From: Strongylocentrotus purpuratus
Lineage: Eukaryota > Echinodermata > Echinoidea > Camarodonta > Strongylocentrotidae
Reading direction: 5' to 3'
Assembly (NCBI RefSeq): GCF_000002235.5
Contig: NW_022145541.1
Span: 761,501 to 825,500, forward strand
DNA length: 64,000 nt
Notes under the pieces: model-generated
Told to the model about the DNA's origin: nothing
The model's database searches: none
What the model saw: the letters and a program-made list of their open reading frames with translations, nothing else
Shown here: in pieces, positions 58,080-64,000 of the stretch
Layout: every line of letters starts with the position of its first letter
Numbering within the stretch: the first letter of the stretch is position 1
Program-made: the position numbers and the translations under genes

Positions 58080-59945
58080 AAGGCCCATATATCCGATATA
58101 TGCATGTGTATGGAATATTTAAAGAGAGTCATGTATCTTTTTTTGATAAGATATGTGACTTATCCCCTTTTGACCGGGATAAAAGTCATATCAAAATGTT
58201 TGTTGCATTCATATCTATCAGACAACAGATGATGGTCCCGGTCAATAGGGGATGGGTATCTAAAAAAGGCCCATATATCCGATATATGCATATGTATGGC
58301 ATTATGATGTGCTACAGATACCTGTATCTTAATTGGATAAGATATGTAACTTATCCCCTTTTGACCGGGATAAAATTCATATAAAAATGTTTGTTGCATT
58401 CATATCTATCAGACAACAGATGATGGTCCCAGGGGATGGGTACCTAAAAAAGGCCCATTCATCCGATATATGCATGTGAATGGAATATTTAAAGAGAGTC
58501 ATGTATCTTTTTTTGATAAGATATGTGACTTATCCCCTTTTGACCGGGATAAAAGTCATATCAAAATGTTTGTTGCATTCATATCTATCAGACAACAGAT
58601 GATGGTCCCGGTCAATAGGGGATGGGTATCTAAAAAAGGCCCATATATCCGATATATGCATATGTATGGAATTATGATGTGCTACAGATACCTGTATCTT
58701 AATTGGATAAGATATGTGACTTATCCCCTTTTGACCGGGATAAAAGTCATATCAAAATGTTTGTTGCATTCATATCTATCAGACAACAGATGATGGTCCC
58801 GGTCAATGGGGGATGGGTATCTAAAAAAGGCCCATATATTCGATATATGCATGTGTATGGAATTATGATGTGCTATAGATACCTGTATCTTAATTGGATA
58901 AGATATGTGACTTTTCCCCTTTTGACCGGGATAAAAGTCATATCAAAATGTTTGTTGCATTCATATCTATCAGACAACAGATGATGGTCCCGGTCAATAG
59001 GGGATGGGTACCTAAAAAAGGCCCATTCATCCGATATATGCATGTGAATGGAATATTTAAAGAGAGTATCTTTTTTTGATAAGATATGTGACTTATCCCC
59101 TTTTGACCGGGATAAAAGTCATATCAACATGTTTGTTGCATTCATATCTATCAGACAACAGATGATGGTCCCGGTCAATAGGGGATGGGTACCTAAAACA
59201 AGGCCTCTATATATCCGATATTTGCATGTGTATGCATGGAATAATTATATTTTACAGATAGACATGTATCTTTTTTGCCAAGATATGTGACTTATCCCCT
59301 TTTGACCGGGATAAAACTCATATAAAAATGTTTGTTGCATTCATTATCTATCAGACAACAGATGATGGTCCCGGTCAATAGGGGATGGGTACCTAAAAAA
59401 GGCCCATTCATTCGATATATGCATGTGAATGGAATATTTAAAGAGAGTCATGTATCTTTTTTTGATAAGATATGTGACTTATCCCCTTTTGACCGGGATA
59501 AAAGTCATATCAACATGTTTGTTGCATTCATATCTATCAGACAACAGATGATGGTCCCGGTCAATAGGGGATGGGTATCTAAAAAAGGCCCATATATCCG
59601 ATATATGTTAATGGAATGTTTAAAGAGAGTCATGTATCTTTTTTGAAAGAGGGCCCATATATCCGATATATGCATTTGTATGGAATAATTATATTTTAAA
59701 AGAGAGACATGTATCTTTTTAAATAAGATATGTGACTTATTCCCTTTTGACCGGGATAAAAGGCATGTGTATGCATGGAATAATTATATTTTACAGATAG
59801 ACATGTATCTTTTTTGCCAAGATATGTGACTTATCCCCTTTTGACCGGGATAAAACTCATATAAAAATGTATGTTGTTTTCATATCTATCAGACAACAGA
59901 TGATGGTCCTGGTCAATAGGGGATGGCCGGTACCTAAAACAGGCT
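58080..59945 (-). repeat. Right arm: about 10 tandem units of about 190 bp
   Basis: The same units as the left arm, inverted. About half as long, with one collapsed region near 59640-59770. Most units carry GGTATC or GGTACC followed by TAAAAAAGGCCCAT. A local variant with TGATGTGCTACAGATACC (58305, 58675, 58865) is specific to this arm, so the two arms have also diverged on their own. Confidence 0.92.
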
Positions 59946-60079
59946 TATACCAGATATGTTTATGTGCATTGAATTGTGATATTTTGAATATCCGAAAATC
60001 CGAATATCAAACTGGCTTGATATTCGCACTTTGAATATCGAATATCGAATATCGAATATCTTTCTAACTTCACGCCGGT

Positions 60080-60828
60080 CTATTTCGCTTGGGTTGAGGT
60101 TGACTCCGATGAGGCAATGCTGTCTGTATCCTCTCCCGAGGTCACTTTCACCCCAAGAATCCGAATATTATTTCGACGCGAGTATTGTTCTTGATGATCG
60201 AGTCGGCCGGTAAGTTCGTTGACCTTAGTTGCGCTCTTTTCTACCGCTACCTCCATAGCCCGAACTTGCCGAAGTTTGCTGTCAATAGACAGTTCACGGT
60301 TGCAGTCTGAGCATGAGCAGATAAAGGTCATTGCAGAACAAATTTTGAAATACACGGAGACGAAATACTGTATACGTGCTCATGAAAGTTATGTAATCAT
60401 TATTCATTTATGCACTCCATGATACACAGGTGGAAGTATTCTTTGAAAAGGGGGAACAAAGGCTATTCATGTAGCACCTCCATCGCTGTAGGAGTGATTA
60501 TTTAAATATGTACAAAGTGGGACCTCTTCATGTTTTAAAGATCTGTGGATATTCGGGGTCATTGCAGTAATGTGCTAACCGTGAACTGGTCTATTCGTGA
60601 AGATTTGCTAGTCTTGCATCCAAGAGATCTCGAAGATTGATTTCTCGCTTCTCCATTTCTTTTGCCAGCCTGATGTTCCCGCTCCATAGCAACATCTACC
60701 GCCTTTTGCACGACTGCGTTTATTCTTTCCAAGAATCCAGAACTCTTGCAAAGGTCATCAATTAAAAATACAGGCTCAGTGTCAGCTGCGTCGGCATTGT
60801 CTTGCTGCTTCTTCGACCGCGTCATCAT
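60080..60828 (-). mobile_element. CR1/L2-like LINE, 5' part: ORF1 start
   Basis: Minus strand. ORF1 starts at 60828 (MTRSKKQQDNADAAD, FLERINAVVQKAVD). After a broken stretch (60559-60355) it continues with a coiled coil (SKLRQVRAMEVAVEKSATKV) and the marker QEQYSRRNNIRILGV. It then reads L-I-G-V-N-L-N-P-S-E-I-D-R up to the foldback insertion. The LINE 5' leader probably extends a little beyond 60828. Confidence 0.85.
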
Positions 60829-61400
60829 TACCTCTTTGTAAAATTAGGATTCTAGCTTTTGATGTTACGTAATAGAACAATAAGCGAAGTAATGACGGAA
60901 CGTTGTATGAACTAGTAATAGTATACAGACCACGTATGCTAGGTTGAAGCAAGTTGAAAGTACGCTAACATGAAAACATGCAAATGGGACTGATGATTTT
61001 ACTGCGTAACCACGGAAGCGAATATAAATAGATCGAGGTTCAAAAATCCATTAAAATGCTCACTGTAAATAAATGTTTTCGGTGGAAGGTGAAGAGTTCA
61101 AACGTCTTTTAAGTCATACTCGAAGACCGTGGAAAGACATTTAAGGAAATAAGAGCATACTCACTTATTCTTTAAACGTTAGCAGTGACACGTATTGGCT
61201 TTATAGTGCACTTTCAATCTTTCAATGGTAACAAGTTTAGCATGGAATTACCCTCAAGGTCAAAGGTAAAATGGGACAGTTATGAACGTTTATGATGAAA
61301 GGCGTGTCAAAGATTATTCCATGATTATGAGAATAAATTCTTGTCCTTAATAAAAAGTTAATCATTTATGCAGAAATGGAGCCATGCTTACTATATATAT
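60829..61400. other. LINE leader and intergenic DNA
   Basis: Possibly the LINE 5' untranslated region at its left; nothing else recognised. Confidence 0.35.
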
Positions 61401-61891
61401 ACAGTGCGTCCCAGAAAAAAACGATCAGCCATGCACAACGAAGACGAAAGATCTGATGCATGGCTGATCTTCAACGAAACGGAGTTAAGTCTTTTGTCAA
61501 CTCTGTTCGTTGCAACGGCAGGCAGCCAGTGAAAACGAACTCGTTTGATGAAATTATGGAAACGCAAGCATTACTTTAAACAAACAGAACTTTGTTATTC
61601 CTGGCTCACTTTTCCAGATTGAGGTGTCATATGAAAGGGCAAGAATTGAACTTTCTAGAAATGTGATTTTCTCCTTGAAATTCAGATACCGCCCGCCAAA
61701 TGACTTTTTGGTTTCCTCTCGTCAAATTGCTTTTAATCACTTATGCGTGAAATATGCATCATATGAGTTGCATCAAATGAAAGAGGAGGATCTAAGCTTT
61801 CCAAATATGTGTCATTTATTAATTATAATTGTGATTAAGTTATGATAAAATTTCGATAGTTCTCGGTTTCGTTTTTTCTGGGACGCACTGT
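61401..61891. mobile_element. Mariner-like MITE in a TA repeat
   Basis: Termini ACAGTGCGTCCCAGAAAAAA and TTTTTTCTGGGACGCACTGT, inserted in a TATATATA stretch (TA duplication). 491 bp. A second local palindrome GATCAGCCATGCA/TGCATGGCTGATC is near the left end. No transposase frame. Fragments of the same family lie at 4640-5410. Confidence 0.87.
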
Positions 61892-61905
61892 ATATATATA
61901 TATAT

Positions 61906-62606
61906 ACAGTGCGTGTACAAAAGTGTACCCACCTTCAGTTGATGTTTTCTTCGTTGATCTTCGATGATTACAAACTTGACCTCTTTCGCATCCCTTGTTT
62001 AAGGCAACCTTTCTCATTGAGTGATACAAAATGGATAAAGTATCATGGGGATGTTATTTTTCAATGAAAGTCTGCTGTCAATTTGTTTGATACTTCTTTT
62101 GCATTTGGGTTTAGTCACATTTGAGTTTTTATTCGTTATTCGAGATAAACACAGTATGCTCCTTCCGCGTGTGAAATGGCGCAGTTGACAAGCGAGCAGA
62201 GAGAACGTAAAAATCATGAGACAAAAAGTTAATAAGCTGTTCAAAATAATCAACGCTTATCCCATGGATCTGAACAAGGTTCTGTGAAAGCCTACATAGT
62301 TGTATAATTTTAAACAATGAAGCACTGAAACGCGAGGAATAATTTAACTTTTATAAGGATTTAAGACCAAAGAAGCACATGCATATAAATGGCTCGCATT
62401 CGTTCCATCAGCCCAAACTTGGTACGAGGCGATTTTGACAATACTTTTCAAAGACAATGGTGCTCAGTCACCCGTGGCAGAAATATTATGAATAGGTTAT
62501 ATCATTAGATAGAAAACAAGTTACTCTAGATTTCAAAGTCATATTGGTTATGACTCTTTAATTAGGATCTACCAAAGTTGGGTACACTTTTTGTTATACG
62601 CACTGT
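61906..62606 (+). mobile_element. Deleted mariner-like element with transposase traces
   Basis: Termini ACAGTGCGTGTACAAAAGTG and the reverse of ACAGTGCGTATAACAAAAAG, in a TA repeat. From about 62175 the plus strand reads M-A-Q-L-T-S-E-Q-R-E-R-K-N-H-E-T-K-S, the usual start of one branch of Tc1/mariner transposases. Near 62430 GDFDNTFQRQW resembles the region before the last catalytic Asp. Stops and a large internal deletion make it inactive. Confidence 0.8.
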
Positions 62607-62624
62607 ATACACAGTGTCCGTATC

Positions 62625-62965
62625 AGGACGGCCTAGCCCCTGGCTATCCACACCCTAGGGCAACCACCCTCTAGGACGACTACCCCCAAGACAACTACCC
62701 CGGACAACTATTTTCCAGACAACTATTCCTAACGACAACTCCCCCATGGACAACTACCCCCTGGGATAGTTGCCCGGGGGTAGTTTTCCTAGAGGGTGGT
62801 TGTCGTAGGGGTAGTTGTCTGGAGGCGGTTATCCAGGGTGATTGTCCGGGGGTATTTGTCCTAGGGGGTATGTGTCCTAGCTGACAGTTGTCCTAGGGGT
62901 TAGTTGACTCGGGCGGTTATCCGGGGTGGATGTCCAGGGGGTAGGTGTCCTAGAACCCAAAGTAT
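62625..62965. repeat. Foldback minisatellite, copy 2
   Basis: The left arm of GGACAACTACCCC units (62650-62765) and the right arm of GGGGTAGTTGTCC units (62770-62960), same family as 31945-32612. It ends in GGTGTCCTAGAACC, the border shared with 30430. Confidence 0.88.
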
Positions 62966-63524
62966 CTTTCCGTAGCTGGCCTACGTGTAAGTTGGAACTT
63001 CTTTAATATATCCATGCATGCCGTAAAACTCGTAATTTCTTCGTAATTTCGTAATTCAAATAATCTTGTTCTCCCTCTAATCTCCTTGTTGTTGTTGCTG
63101 TTGTAATTCTTCTCCTCCTCCTCCTCCTTCTTCTTCTCTTCCTTCTTATTTTTGTCTCCTTCCTCTTCTCCTATTTCTTGATATTCTTCTTCATCTTCTT
63201 CTTTTTCTTCTTCTTCTTCTTTTTCTTTTTCTTTTTTTCGTCTTCTCCTTCTTTTTATAGGATAATCCTCGGTCACAAATTAAATGCCATTACGAACTGC
63301 TACGAACGCCGAACGAACGATTTTCAGGCGAGGACATTCGGGAAGACAATGGAAAAATAGGGAGATTCGTACGAAATTGTCGTTTGTATGAACCTTTAAT
63401 TTGTGACCTTAGCAATAATTAATACATTTTGTTGAATGTAAAATAATTCATTTATACGGGTTGCACTAACTTTTAAACTCGACCCCCTCCCCTCTATAAT
63501 CTCTGTCTCTCTCTCTCCCCCCCC

Positions 63525-63557
<33 letters not shown>

Positions 63558-64000
63558 TCTGTCTCTCTCTCTGAAACCATTGAATTACTCCCTATTCTAC
63601 TGAATCATAATAACATTCTACGATATGTGTCATCAAAGATCCGCTTGACTATGCAGCATGGAAAATGAAAGAGTTTTGTGTTTCTACCATTCAAATACAA
63701 AGAATTTCAATACACACTCTGTGTATTAAGCTCCAAATTCTGCAATGATACTTGTATTGTGTGGGTTATCCCCTGAAGCAAACAGGCGATCTGAATACAA
63801 TATTTGTGGGGAAAGCCGATACAGAAGAGTAAAGATGTATTTGTGCAGGTCATGATTTGTGGTGTATCACTGTCTATTAAAAACAAGTCGGAACTAATAC
63901 ATGTAAAATAGTGTGTTATTTAATCTAATTCTGTTGTCCTTTTACAAGCGGCTCTTCCGTTTTTACAATTTGGAAACGTCTCCGATCCTTGATGTCTCTG
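62950..64000. repeat. Inverted copy of 29505-30440, runs to window end
   Basis: Reverse complement of the segment at 29505-30440, with a CTT/TTC-rich tract (63105-63255) in place of the AAG tract. An extra stretch at 63260-63410, absent from the other copy, has imperfect inverted ends (GTCACAAATTAA and TTAATTTGTGAC), so it is a likely small insertion. The 108-residue Glu/Lys-rich frame across the tract is not a gene. Confidence 0.82.

Larger units (their letters stand above)
43425..60079. mobile_element. 16.7-kb foldback element with tandem-repeat inverted arms
   Basis: Both ends start ACCGG then A/C, GTGAAGTTAGAAAG, a GATATTCG triplet repeat, and about 110 bp of near-identical non-repeated sequence. 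These are followed by arrays of about 190-bp units in opposite orientation: left 43565-47330, right 58080-59945. The flanks are CGGTTTCGC (43416-43424) and CTATTTCGC (60080-60088), a 9-bp duplication with two mismatches inside LINE ORF1. With one flank removed, the LINE protein reads S-E-I/T-D-R-S-H-R across the site. The core (47331-58066) is a mosaic of other repeats, with no recognised transposase for this element. Long inverted arms made of tandem repeats plus an 8-9-bp duplication are known for Drosophila FB and sea-urchin TU elements; kinship is inferred from architecture only. Confidence 0.88.

Noticed and set aside
43425-60079. Polinton/Maverick (15-20 kb with terminal inverted repeats)
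   Set aside because: Size fits, but no gene of that group is recognised, the arms are tandem arrays, and the duplication is 9 bp, not the 6 bp of Polintons.
62950-63276. Glu/Lys-rich 108-residue protein
   Set aside because: Translation of a CTT/TTC microsatellite; the inverted copy at 30150-30350 does not conserve the frame.

Overview
The window is animal nuclear DNA: intron-rich genes with GT-AG junctions, AT-rich intergenic DNA, long homopolymer runs, tRNA-headed SINEs, non-LTR retrotransposons and many short terminal-inverted-repeat (TIR) elements. A SENP1/2-type SUMO protease, intronless rhodopsin-class receptors in a local pair, and a giant foldback element like the sea-urchin TU type all suggest a marine deuterostome, most likely an echinoderm. 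That assignment is inferred from gene and repeat style, not from a species marker.

Layout. 1-4104 (+): the 3' part of a five-exon gene for a BEN-domain protein, followed by an inverted copy of its own last exon (4110-4362). 4366-10690: intergenic DNA with TIR elements, G-rich repeats and an 18-bp minisatellite. 10691-22711 (+): ten exons of a SENP1/2-like protease with the whole catalytic domain; its introns hold a SINE, several TIR elements, a four-unit repeat carrying nuclear-receptor-type half-sites, and a tandem duplication of an exon start split by an RTE LINE. 22712-26930: 3' flank and repeats. 26935-28713 and 35154-36524 (-): two paralogous single-exon GPCRs, the first with three 64-65-residue repeats in intracellular loop 3. 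28714-35150 between them: SINE, a copy of the SENP 3' flank, and foldback minisatellite.

39560-60828: a CR1/L2-like LINE on the minus strand, cut in ORF1 by a 16,655-bp foldback element (43425-60079). The foldback element has inverted arms built from about 190-bp tandem units (about 20 on the left, about 10 on the right), a 9-bp target-site duplication with two mismatches, and a mosaic core of LINE pieces, two minisatellites, a SINE and a nested 5.2-kb TIR transposon. No gene for its own movement was recognised. 60829-64000: two mariner-like short elements, another foldback minisatellite, and an inverted copy (62950-64000) of the DNA at 29505-30440.

The host genes are independent: a putative chromatin/DNA-binding BEN protein, a nuclear SUMO protease and two membrane receptors. 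Exon boundaries were placed by reading frame, splice consensus and family similarity, without transcripts.
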